Below are positions 10,099 through 19,279 of a DNA stretch of 64,000 nucleotides, in pieces (within the stretch, counting starts at the first letter, position 1; each line of letters begins with the position of its first letter). Below the pieces are notes generated by a model. That model was given only the letters and a program-made list of their open reading frames with translations. It ran no database searches and was not told where the DNA came from. A program made the position numbers and the translations under genes. The stretch lies in the NCBI GenBank assembly GCA_008690995.1, contig VRMN01000017.1:62001-126000 (forward strand), written 5' to 3'. Origin of the DNA: Porphyridium purpureum (lineage: Eukaryota; Rhodophyta; Bangiophyceae; Porphyridiales; Porphyridiaceae).

Positions 10099-11820
10099 AT
10101 GGAAGCGGAACCATACCAGCTACGTTATGCTTGCAACAGATGCGCGAGCGCACTGTATGATGACGCGGCGGTGATCACAACTTGCGGTACGTGTTTGATG
10201 TGCATGAAGCGGTCGAGCGTTCCTTATCGTCGCGCGGCGTGGCTTTTGATGGGTGGGGAGAGATGGCGGGGTTCGCTTCATCACGGCAAAGCGTGGGTGC
10301 ATGTCCTCTGCATGCATGAACGCGTGCGAGAGATGGTCTCGCTGCCTCATTGACACGGGATTCTAACTAGTGCGAAAAAGCTCTTGCCCGGATTGGCGTG
10401 CATTGTCTTGACGAATTGCGTAGGACACTTTTTCTGCGTCGAGTGTATCAAGTACGAACGCGGGAAGGGCGCATACTGCCTGATTTGCAAGGCAGAATGC
10501 TCGTCCGGATTGCTTGCGGGTAAAGGCGCAAGCTATAATGAGCACGTGCGCACTATGGTGTTCGAAGATCCGATCGACACGCTGAAAAAGGCGCTGGAAG
10601 TGGCCAAGTTTGCCGAGTCGCACCGCCAGATCTTCGAAGGCGTCGTGCGAAACAAGATGCGCGCCATGAAAACAATGCTTGCTGATGTGCGCGAGCTTCA
10701 GGCGAGAAACCAAGCGTTGGAAGCCTCGGCGCAGCAGGCCCGCCTTGAAATGGAAAGCATGAAGAAGACAATCGATGAGCTCTTGGCTGAAAACCGTGCG
10801 CTGCAGGCACATGTTCAGGGAGCTTCCGTACCGTACGTGACAAATTCTTTTGAATAGAGAAAGAAGAGCGGCATGCGCTGCTTGTTTTCGTCCGCAGCCT
10901 CGCAAGAGTCTGAGACTAACTCCTGCGGCTGCGCGCCTCTCGAAATGGTGTAATATGTTGGCTTCTTTCCCTCTCCAACGCCTTTTTTTACTGAAAGACG
11001 CCGGGAGCCGCCTCGGCCTGCAGATGATGTTGGTGTCGATGAGCACGCCTCTCTGACCGTCAAGGCGCAATGGCTCAAAAACATGGCTTTGGATCCATCT
11101 GTGCGCGCAAACCCAGATCAATACAACTATCGAAACAGAGGCGTGAAGCGGGGAGCTGAAGATCCGACGTCGCACATGCTGCAGCAGCCGCAAACCGCAG
11201 AAAGCCGTGTGGCCGAGTCGCATCCTAAGCTGCGCCGCACCCTTTTTTCGCCAGCCGCGCCGCCATACCACATGAACTCAAACGCTGCGGCTCAGCACGC
11301 TCACGAATCGCTGCGTCGCGACCGGACAACTCTGGTGAAAGAGCAAGGAGAACCGGGAAGAGACGGGCTCCGTGGGCGGCAGCCACTCGTGCATGGCCTG
11401 AACAGGCGCTCTGGCGAAAGCCAGCGGGTGAGTTTGGAACCACGCTCGCAGCGGTCCGGACATAGCGTGGTGGCGCCAGCCTTGAATAGATTCCAGAACC
11501 AGGTAGCTCGCGCTCATGACCGTGCGGCTCTCAATGCTCGCACGTCTCGCGCGAAACAGCACCCATACGATGCAGTGACTGAATCGATGACCCCAGCACG
11601 TTGGCCCGGCGCCGCAGCGCAACGTCCAAACGCGCACCAATCTCCAGTCTCAAGACTGCTGCGCTCGCATCAGACCGAGCTTGCCATTCCAAACTCGCTT
11701 TCCAGAAAACAGTCTGCGGGTGGCGGATTAGGCCCGGGGCGCACGCTCAACCCGCGCGCGCCCGTGTTCATGGCCGCGCGGCCATCGATCTCGCTGCCTC
11801 CGCCTGCGGACGCGCAATGA
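10099..11820 (+). CDS. RNF212/Zip3-type RING protein, spliced (meiotic crossover SUMO/ubiquitin E3 family)
   Basis: Exon 1 is 10099-10186. Intron 1 (10187-10423, GTACGT...GTAG) restores the frame exactly, giving ITTCG|HFFCVECIK. Exon 2 runs from 10424 to near 10832. The spliced protein has a perfect C3HC4 RING: C12-x2-C15, C29-x-H31, C34-x2-C37, C48-x2-C51. CLICKAECSSGLL resembles RNF212 (CLICKAPC). A segment like FxDPIDTLKKALEVAKFAESHR and a coiled coil (about 100-150) follow, as in Zip3, ZHP-3 and RNF212. A third exon probably runs from near 11008 to 11820 and gives a basic Ser/Arg-rich tail (DDVGVDEHASL, then NYRNRGVKRG). Its acceptor is uncertain. Family members sit on the synaptonemal complex and mark crossover sites as SUMO or ubiquitin ligases. 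HEI10 is the main alternative, but the CLICKA block favours RNF212/Zip3. Confidence 0.65.
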
Positions 11821-12037
11821 CTCGGCCGCCGGAAGCGCGACACGCCGCGCACAAACAAGTACAGTTGGCGCTGCTGCGCTTGTCGGCGCACGGCCGCGCT
11901 CGGCGTTGGTGGCGCCGTCCGCGTGTCGTGTGCGTGCGTGGTTTGCGGTTGGGGAATAGAGAAGGGCAGCGTGTGTAGGGACACTAAAGGTAGAGGCATT
12001 CCGCTTGTGCGTCAACAGGAAAGCACATTCCTCAAGC

Positions 12038-12304
12038 ATGGCAAAGGCCGCCGTGCGCGCGAGCAAGGCGAGCGCCGTGGGCCTTGCACTGGTGATCTCG
12101 TACCTGAAGCAGTGCGGCTGGACAAAGACCGTCAAGTGCTTGCTCAAGGAAAGCGGCCAGGAGCTTGTGGATGCTGCTGCTGCTGTGCCAGAAGCATTTG
12201 AACTTGTGGAAACGCTTGCCAAGCGTTGGAAAGATGCAGAGGTTGAAAGTATTTCGCACACATCGAAGAGCAGCAGCGACAGCGGCACCGGCGATGGCAG
12301 TAGT

Positions 12305-12337
<33 letters not shown>

Positions 12338-13060
12338 GACAGTGATTCTGCGATTATACCAGATGCGCTCCCTAACCATGGGAACAAAAATGAGCTCAGC
12401 AGCAGTAGTAGTAGTGACAGTAGTAGTAGCGAACGCGATGCTGCGGCTACGGTTAGTAACCGCAATGATGGCAGTTTAGCTCGGTCCGCGTCTGCGTCAG
12501 AGTCGTCACCTTCCGACTCGACATCCGAGGCATCAAGCACATCGTCTTCGCCCTCGTCTGCGGCACCAGGGAGTACTTTGGCTGGTGCCATGTCAAACAC
12601 TTTGCATTTATCCGACGCTGGTGCCAAAAAACAAGACGCATCATCGTCTTCGTCCTCGTCTGACGAACCCCTCAAAGTGACTACCCCGCCACATACCAAG
12701 TCTTCGGGTGGACTGGGAGCGAACAAGCGTAAGCACGCAGAGATGGACGAGATTCCTGCGCGACAAAGCTTCTCGGAGCCACCGTCCAAGCGAACAGGTG
12801 CACCAAGTAGGTCAGGTGAGCGCTTTTATCGTGTGAGGCCCGAGGAAGTAGAGATCAAAGACGATCGGCTTCGTGACAATACGTACGACGGCAAAGGTGG
12901 AGAGACATTTGGTGCTAAAGCGTGGAATGACCTCAAGATTGTCCGAGGCAAGGATTTCCGCCGCGAAAAGACCAAGAAGAAACGCAACACATTCTTCGGC
13001 GGCGGCGCTATAAGTATGGGCGTGCATAGCGTGGCGTTTGCTGATAGCGACGAGGAATAA
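12038..13060 (+). CDS. NOLC1: NOLC1/Nopp140 (SRP40) nucleolar phosphoprotein
   Basis: A 340-residue protein from the ATG at 12038 (MAKAAVRASK). Residues about 14-45 look like a LisH helix pair (VISYLKQCGWTKTVKCLLKE), as at the N-terminus of Nopp140. Residues 70-225 are serine runs mixed with Asp/Glu, typical casein-kinase-2 targets and encoded by AGC/AGT repeats. The C-terminus is the conserved SRP40 domain: FYRVRPEEVEI, LRDNTYDGKGG, then LKIVRGKDFRREKTKKKRN and FGGGAIS. The family shuttles between nucleolus and cytoplasm and holds H/ACA and C/D snoRNPs in nucleoli and Cajal bodies. It is shorter than animal NOLC1 (about 700) and close to yeast Srp40 (about 400). It is convergent with EFL1, 232 bp apart. 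Confidence 0.88.
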
Positions 13061-13292
13061 GCCTTCAAGCTGCAGAATGCGCAGTCTGCTGCGGTTACAG
13101 TACGGTCGCTGACATTTTATCTCGCAGACCTCCGGTCAATTTTCTACAATTGATGTGCGACTAAACAATCCATCGGCAAGCCGTTCGCCGAGTAGTCTCT
13201 TTCCATCGCTCGCACTCTCTTTGTTCGCGAAAGCTCATGTCCAATACGAGACGCTGGCAACGACCCATTCTCGTCCACCTCTGCTGTCTGGA

Positions 13293-16200
13293 TCACTTGT
13301 TCTTCTTGATCGTGCGCTGCTTTTCGGCCTTGTCCACGATTTTCTCCTCCACAAACAGACCCTTCCGCCTGCGCGCTCGCGAAACAAGTTTGCGCGCGAG
13401 ATTGTTCGTGATGACCGTTGAATCTTCGAGTCCGAGGTCCTCGAGCTCCTCATCGGTCGCCGGCACCCAGAATGGGTCCTGCTCTAGGGCTTCCCAATGG
13501 CTGAACGAGATTTGAGGAAAGGATGCGCCCCCGGATGTCTGTTTGCGCAGCAGATCCGTGAATCCAAAACTCTCGGTCACAGGCAGTAGCGCACGAATTG
13601 TAAATATCGAAGCATTGCCGTCTCCTTTCATGTCTTCGCGCACAATCCTGCCTCGCCGCTTGCCCACAACGGCGTAAATGCCGCTCAGAGCCTCCATAGA
13701 AGCGTCAATATCTACCTGAAACATGGCCTCCATTAGACGAGTACCCGCATGCAAAAGCGCTTGCCGAAAGCCGTCGCGCGCCACTGACAGAACGTGAGGG
13801 GTCCCACTGATTGCCAACGGCTTCAGGCCATTTTCAGCGGACACTTCGGCGCTTGCCACATTCGAATCACTAAGTGCAGAGCTGACCGGCAACTCTATGC
13901 CGGTGATTATAAACGCGACGCCATACATTGGCTCTTCGCATAGTGGACCCGCCCCGGCCGCCACTTGGAATCCTGAAATCAGCCCCTTTGCCAGCTCGCG
14001 CCATTCTGCCGAGTGTCCAAGCTCAGTCTCGTGCTCTTCGACATTCTGTGCGCTCGCGAGGCATTCCTCATACTGATCCAAGAGAACGCGCGCGACGATG
14101 ACCGCTTCCTCTTGCGCCGCTCCGGCGAAAGCTGCGGTGTCATTTTCTCCTGGCGGAAGACCCAATAACAGATTCGAGCCAAACTTTTTGGGTCCGAAGG
14201 ACCATATCGACGGTACCACGTGCTCTTTCCACATGCGAAGGAGCATGCTTGCATCCGTGGGATCTATTTCCGAAACCAGAATATTTTCATGGGTATTTTC
14301 GCTGTCCGGATCCCGAGACGGCGTACTCTGCTCTTCAAACGCGTCGTGTGCGTCCTGCTCCAAAGCAGTCCAGAAACCTCGCTTGAAAGTCTGCGCCCAT
14401 TCTGGCAGTTGACTCTTCTCCTGCTGCTTCGATGTGCCTTTCATCTGTCTCAATTTGTGCAAGCGCTCGCGGTACACTTGTGACGATGCACATGCCTCCA
14501 GAAATTCCGCAAGATTGGTCGGAATCCGGCCGGCGCGAAGCGTGACTTTGTATCTTTTGGGCCCAACGCGATCGAGAACATACGGCTGGCTCTTTGCATC
14601 CACGCCGAGACAAGCGCAAAGAATCGCGGTCCTCCTCTCAGCTATGGGCGTGTTCGCGAACAGAGCGGGTGACAGTTGTGGTAGCGATGCCGCTAATGTT
14701 GTCTCTGTGGTTGCACCTGCCGCAGTTTCTCGAAACGAGAGAAGTGGCGGCGACACATGTAGCGGAATATCCTTGGCGTACGTGTCGCGCAGATCCTTGA
14801 GGCAGCGCTCAAGGTGCAATTCTCCGTTTGCGCACAACACAAGCTCACCATTGGGTAGAACGTAAGTCTCAACAACCGGGTCGGCTTGGTTCAGTCGGCG
14901 TAAGCCCTCCTGAAGAGCCGCTAAATCTGGCGCGCGTGTAGGTTCGATTGCCACCCGCATCATGGATGCCGATGACACTCCGAATCGTTTGCTAGCGTCC
15001 ATCATGGTTAGAGGTAGGAAGCCTCCATCAGCGCCAGCCGGGGCCAATGATGATAAAGAAGCGGTTTTCGGCACGTGATCCTCCAACCCTTCGATGCCAC
15101 AGATCGAGCCGGCCTCTGCCTGCTGCACGATTTCCATGTCCTTGCCCATTAGCAAATATAAAGCCGACACTCTTGCAACCGAATGATGCTGATTTGGCGA
15201 TGACGCAGGCTTGGTGTCGCTCGCTATTTGCGTCTCCTCCGCAAGATTCTCTTTCACATCTTCGTGCCTCCCACCATCGCTCTGGAGCACTGGCGGATTG
15301 TACCTTGGGCCGTAGACATGCACCTCGTCACCGACCCGAAGCATACCACTAAAGACTCGGCACACCGCAATAGTTTTTGTGAGAACGCTCGTCTGCTTGC
15401 TTTGCGCACCTGTGTCACCGACATTTGCATTTGGCGATGGATTCCTTTCCGGTACGGTGGAAATTGCGCGCTCTGGCTCGACATAAACCATCTTACCGAC
15501 ATAAGCTATGAGCGGACGCGATCTGGCCGCACTGCAGGCAACAATTGCGTCTCTCTGAAGCTCGTACGCTCGAATGGCAGCCGCCGCAGCTGTATCAGAA
15601 TCAAAGTTGGATGGATTGGGACGCTCGTGATTCCAAATAGCTTCCATCCTGGTGCTCTGGGCAGTTCGTGGGTCAGGAATCACATCCAGCACGCAGTCGA
15701 GCACGGCAGTTGCCAGCGGCAGCCAAGCAGACATGATGGCGCGCAGGGCCATACGCGCATCACGGTGCTTGACATCACGGGCTGACACATTCACGCCCAG
15801 CGCCGCAACCATCTTTTGGCGTTCCTCAATGTTCGAACTTTCGCCCAGCACTGTCTTGTACACCTTTGCCAAGTTTTTCGCAATCATTTGCACAAACAGC
15901 GGCGACGACGATGAGGCCGTTGCTTTGGCAGCTGAAGTGGAAGAGGTGTTACCTCGCACAATCTTTTTGCTCTTGGAATCAAGATAAAAGTCGCCCCACA
16001 GGGTCTTTTGGAGCGTATTTTCAGACAAGCCAAAGCGTGCACTGCACAGACGCGCAAATTGGTCGATGCGAAATGCCCATCCGTCTATAGCGGAAGCAAA
16101 CACCACGTTCCCATTTTCCGGGGCAAAGACAAGCGGCTGCCGCTCATCGTGCAATGATGCAATAGCTTCGGCGCCCGGTTGGTCATTGTGCGGTTCATTT

Positions 16201-16745
16201 TCGAACATGAGTTCTGCGGCGCGGATTCCAAGGATAACATTGACTTGTTCAAGAACGCGAACCAGGTGGCGGTACGCGGCGTCCGCATCCAGCGCCATTT
16301 CTGTGAACAGACGGTCGATTTTGTTGAGTACAAGAACTGGCTGCACGTTGCGGAGCAGCGCGGCGCGCAAGACGGCAGCAGTTTGGACGCGCACGCCCTC
16401 AACCACATCTACAACAAGCAAGGCGCCGTCGCACATGCGCAGCGCCACGTCGACCTCGCCCGAAAAATCGACATGCCCTGGAGAGTCGAGCAAGTTTACC
16501 ATGGCGCGGCGCTCGTTCTCCAGGGAGTGAGTGTGCGACAGCGTGATGCTAGATGTCTTCATGGTGATCCCTCGCTCCTGCTCGTCAGCGCGCGAGTCCA
16601 GGTACCGCAGCTGTCCCGCCAGGCGCGCGGAAATCAGTCCGTTCGCGCTGATCAGCGAGTCTGTCAGCGACGTCTTGCCATGATCTACGTGCGCAATCAC
16701 ACAGATATTCCGAATCCGCGACGCGTCAATGGCTCGCTCCTCCAT
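13293..16745 (-). CDS. EFL1: Elongation factor-like GTPase 1 (60S ribosome maturation)
   Basis: A 1150-residue EF-2-like GTPase from the ATG at 16745. G1 is AHVDHGKT (residues 18-25), then RYLDSRADEQERGITM (G2), DSPGHVDF (G3) and LNKID (G4). The Ria1/EFL1 signature LRYLDSRxDEQxRGITMK separates it from EF-2. Insertions in domain II and a long low-similarity insert (about residues 740-860) also fit EFL1. The C-terminal EF-G-like domains are recognisable (MEAMFQVDIDASMEALSGIYAVVGKRRGRI, split here: YAVVGKRRGRI is the EF-2 C-terminal block). With SBDS it releases eIF6 (Tif6) from nascent 60S subunits in the cytoplasm. A GTG two codons upstream is ignored. A 12-bp repeat lies directly upstream. 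The frame is intact. Confidence 0.92.
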   Translation of the reverse strand: MEERAIDASRIRNICVIAHVDHGKTSLTDSLISANGLISARLAGQLRYLDSRADEQERGITMKTSSITLSHTHSLENERRAMVNLLDSPGHVDFSGEVDVALRMCDGALLVVDVVEGVRVQTAAVLRAALLRNVQPVLVLNKIDRLFTEMALDADAAYRHLVRVLEQVNVILGIRAAELMFENEPHNDQPGAEAIASLHDERQPLVFAPENGNVVFASAIDGWAFRIDQFARLCSARFGLSENTLQKTLWGDFYLDSKSKKIVRGNTSSTSAAKATASSSSPLFVQMIAKNLAKVYKTVLGESSNIEERQKMVAALGVNVSARDVKHRDARMALRAIMSAWLPLATAVLDCVLDVIPDPRTAQSTRMEAIWNHERPNPSNFDSDTAAAAAIRAYELQRDAIVACSAARSRPLIAYVGKMVYVEPERAISTVPERNPSPNANVGDTGAQSKQTSVLTKTIAVCRVFSGMLRVGDEVHVYGPRYNPPVLQSDGGRHEDVKENLAEETQIASDTKPASSPNQHHSVARVSALYLLMGKDMEIVQQAEAGSICGIEGLEDHVPKTASLSSLAPAGADGGFLPLTMMDASKRFGVSSASMMRVAIEPTRAPDLAALQEGLRRLNQADPVVETYVLPNGELVLCANGELHLERCLKDLRDTYAKDIPLHVSPPLLSFRETAAGATTETTLAASLPQLSPALFANTPIAERRTAILCACLGVDAKSQPYVLDRVGPKRYKVTLRAGRIPTNLAEFLEACASSQVYRERLHKLRQMKGTSKQQEKSQLPEWAQTFKRGFWTALEQDAHDAFEEQSTPSRDPDSENTHENILVSEIDPTDASMLLRMWKEHVVPSIWSFGPKKFGSNLLLGLPPGENDTAAFAGAAQEEAVIVARVLLDQYEECLASAQNVEEHETELGHSAEWRELAKGLISGFQVAAGAGPLCEEPMYGVAFIITGIELPVSSALSDSNVASAEVSAENGLKPLAISGTPHVLSVARDGFRQALLHAGTRLMEAMFQVDIDASMEALSGIYAVVGKRRGRIVREDMKGDGNASIFTIRALLPVTESFGFTDLLRKQTSGGASFPQISFSHWEALEQDPFWVPATDEELEDLGLEDSTVITNNLARKLVSRARRRKGLFVEEKIVDKAEKQRTIKKNK

Positions 16746-16754
16746 CTCCACCTA

Positions 16755-16800
16755 AGAGCAGCACCAGCGGCAGCACCAGCGGCAGCACCAGCGGCAGCAA
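16755..16800. repeat. 12-bp tandem repeat upstream of EFL1
   Basis: About three and a half copies of gcagcaccagcg lie within 60 bp upstream of the EFL1 start codon, in its leader or core promoter. The EFL1-sense strand reads cgctggtgctgc. This could be a trinucleotide-type expansion or a cis element; there is no further evidence. Confidence 0.6.
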
Positions 16801-17401
16801 TGGCAGTCAGAGCAACAGCAGCGGGAGCGGGAACGGTAGCAGAAGTAGTTGCCGCACAGCCTGCATCAACCCATCACTCATCCACCACTCTTTCCTTTCT
16901 TCTCCCAGGCATCCACGCCGATCAGCCTTCGTAGTCCCTCGCTGATGGCTACAAGAATGTCTCGTTTTCTTGCATATGAGAACGCCTGTGTTTTAGCGAG
17001 GAATTTTTTGCGCGTGCGTCGTCTATGAAATGGCGTGGGGAAGCAGAAGAAGAAGAGAATGCGTTAGAGGAACAAGAATAGAGATAGTTTAGCAAGGCCA
17101 TGCATTTGCGAGTGCCGCTATCCATTTCGGCGCAGACCTCGCCTTGAGCTTCTGCTGAGTGTATGGATATTGATTTGCGAAGAATCTGTCTCCCGTGTTG
17201 GGAATAGTTGGACAAGATGTTCCATTGCCGCTCTATCGCTCCATGGGACGAATGCAGCCAATCTGACGAAACCACTGTTGTCGCTCTACTTTCGTGTACA
17301 CAGGTGTACAACTGGGAGAAGCCCCAACGTCCGGTTGAAAAAAAATCCGGCTAATTGCGCGCCGGTCCATTAGACGAGGGACCGTCAGTCGGTGCACTGT
17401 A
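16801..17401. other. Intergenic, no gene seen
   Basis: This gap between the EFL1 start and the Tc1 element holds only short frames with no recognisable content. It should contain the EFL1 promoter. The final TA (17400-17401) is the left half of the target duplication of the transposon. Confidence 0.5.
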
Positions 17402-17429
17402 CAGTCCTGGCCAAGGTGTTCGCAACGCC
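17402..17429. repeat. Left terminal inverted repeat of the Tc1 element
   Basis: 28 bp starting CAGTCCTGGCC, directly after the TA at 17400-17401. It differs from the right repeat at positions 15, 20 and 26. Confidence 0.9.
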
Positions 17430-17671
17430 TGCATTTTGGTCCAAAAAATTCGACCTTATAGTAAAATAGCCCGTTTTAATGGAAAACTTATTTTTAACTC
17501 TTTTTTAACATTGTCAACATCGAGCATGACGGTGAACCAAGGCGCGGCGCGCGCGTTTTTGTTTTCCCCAGACCATCAGAAGGTGCTCAGAGGACCTTCG
17601 CTCGCTGACCCATCTCCTCGTGCGCAAGTGGAGAGTCTCCAGATCGAAAGTGAGCGCGTAACGGCCGAACG

Positions 17672-18688
17672 ATGGCGCCGTGGCTGTCGGAACACGAAAA
17701 AGGGCAGATCGACGCCCTTGCGGGCCAGGATCTGTCGGTGCGAGCCATTGCGAAGGCTCTGAAGCCTCGCCCAGATCGCTCGCGACCGTCCTATGCAACT
17801 GTGAGCCGTTATCTGGCGTCAAGGGGGCGCCGAATTGTCCGCAAGAAGCCAGGTCCGAAACGGCTTTTGAGTCGCAAATCGGAACGCCGCATCATTCGCG
17901 CCGTATCTGTTGATGCACTGACGTCCGGACAGGTGGTTCACGAGCTGCACTTGCAGTGCTCGGCCAGGGCAGTGCGTCGGACGCTTCAAGCAGCAGGCTT
18001 TCTTCGCTACAAGCGAGTCTCGCGGAAACCTTCGCTGTCGTCTGACAACATCAGGAAGCGATTGGCGTTTGCCACCGCATTCATTGCGAAACTAATGGCT
18101 TTCTCGCATCAAGTGGTCTTTTCAGACGAGAAGATTTGGAGCTGCGATGGCCCATTCGGCTCCTCGCAGCGATGGGTCGACTTTCGCGCTAAGTCAAGTT
18201 CGTACGCCAGGCGCCAGCACTCTGGAGGTGGCAAGGTTCACATGTGGGCCGGTATGTCCCTGCGCGGCCTAACAATGGCCGTCTTCGTCGAGGGTGGCTT
18301 GAATGCCGTGAAGTATCAGCAAGTCTTGCTGGAAGCCTTGCTTCCGTTCGGCCTGGAAATGTATGACTTCAATTTCACTTTCCAGCAAGACAATGCCCCG
18401 GCACATACGGCCAACTCAACCAAGGCGTGGCTCGACGCACTCGGCGTCACTGTGCTGCCGTGGCCTGCAAGGTCTCCGGACCTTAACCCGATTGAGAACG
18501 TTTGGGGCGTCTTGTCTCGCGTGGTTTACCGAAAAGGCCGCCAGTTTGCACGCGTCGCAGAAGTCAAGGCTGCCGAGCTTGCGGCGTGGGCGACCGAGGC
18601 CCAAAAGTACGTAGTTCCACTTTTGGAGTCCATGCCTCGCCGTCTTCAAGCTGTACTAGACGCGCGCGGCCACCACACCAAGTACTAA
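17672..18688 (+). CDS. Tc1/mariner transposase (DD34E)
   Basis: A 338-residue transposase. The N-terminal helix-turn-helix (residues 1-55: LSEHEKGQIDALAGQDLSVR, then ATVSRYLASRG) would bind the inverted repeats, with a second winged helix near 65-115. Catalytic residues are D152 (FSDEKIW), D240 (FQQDNAPAH) and E275 (SPDLNPIENVWG), with 34 residues between the second Asp and the Glu, the Tc1 spacing. Length is normal for the family (about 340). The frame has no stop and starts at an ATG (MAPWLSEHE). It cuts and pastes the 1544-bp element around it. The unbroken motifs suggest that it could still be functional. Confidence 0.94.
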   Translation: MAPWLSEHEKGQIDALAGQDLSVRAIAKALKPRPDRSRPSYATVSRYLASRGRRIVRKKPGPKRLLSRKSERRIIRAVSVDALTSGQVVHELHLQCSARAVRRTLQAAGFLRYKRVSRKPSLSSDNIRKRLAFATAFIAKLMAFSHQVVFSDEKIWSCDGPFGSSQRWVDFRAKSSSYARRQHSGGGKVHMWAGMSLRGLTMAVFVEGGLNAVKYQQVLLEALLPFGLEMYDFNFTFQQDNAPAHTANSTKAWLDALGVTVLPWPARSPDLNPIENVWGVLSRVVYRKGRQFARVAEVKAAELAAWATEAQKYVVPLLESMPRRLQAVLDARGHHTKY

Positions 18689-18917
18689 AGTCTCACCCTT
18701 CTTGATCTTCGTGTGTCTTTCTTACGTTCCAAAACTTGCGCCCCTCGCCAATACCCCCTTTTTGCTGTCTCCATTGCCCATGGGCTCTTTCCTTGCCTTT
18801 TCCTCCCGGTTGGACGCTCCCCCGTGTTTCTTGGGACGCGCGATCGATTGGCGTGCTCAAAACATACCCTTGTCTATAAAGATTCTTCACTTTTACACGA
18901 ATTTCACTTTTTATGAG

Positions 18918-18945
18918 GGTGTTGCAAACATCTTGGCCAGGACTG
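18918..18945. repeat. Right terminal inverted repeat of the Tc1 element
   Basis: 28 bp ending ...cttggccaggactg, followed by the TA at 18946-18947. It is the inverse complement of the left repeat at 25 of 28 positions. Confidence 0.9.
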
Positions 18946-19279
18946 TACATTGTAGAGTTTTATTGGTACTGGTAAAGGTTTATCTTGTTCGTCAAAGGGC
19001 CGCCTAGATTTAAAGCAGCGAGTTTGATACGTTGGCCGTGTACCATAGGTACACCGTCGCACACTTGAACGGGTCAGGACGCCGGTTCGGCGCATGCTCA
19101 ATTGTACGTCGTGAACTCGGCATCGTGAAAATGCGCTTTGGTGCCGCCGCTACCAGCGTGGCAGCATGTGCAGGAGAGCGGCATAAAACCGTAGAGCCAC
19201 ACTTGAGGACCACAATGCTGCGTAGGAAGAGAGAGGGGAACCGAGAAGGGTTTATTATAAGTAGAACAGAAGCTTGACA

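Larger units (their letters stand above)
17402..18945 (+). mobile_element. Tc1-type DNA transposon, apparently complete (1544 bp)
   Basis: The element begins CAGTCCTGGCCAAGGTGTTC and ends with the inverse complement of CAGTCCTGGCCAAGATGTTT, so it has imperfect 28-bp terminal inverted repeats (25 of 28 match). Both ends are flanked by TA (17400-17401 and 18946-18947), the target duplication of Tc1/mariner elements. One intact ORF (17672-18688) encodes a DD34E transposase. Open frame, good repeats and a clear TA pair suggest a young copy. Activity is an inference. Confidence 0.92.
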
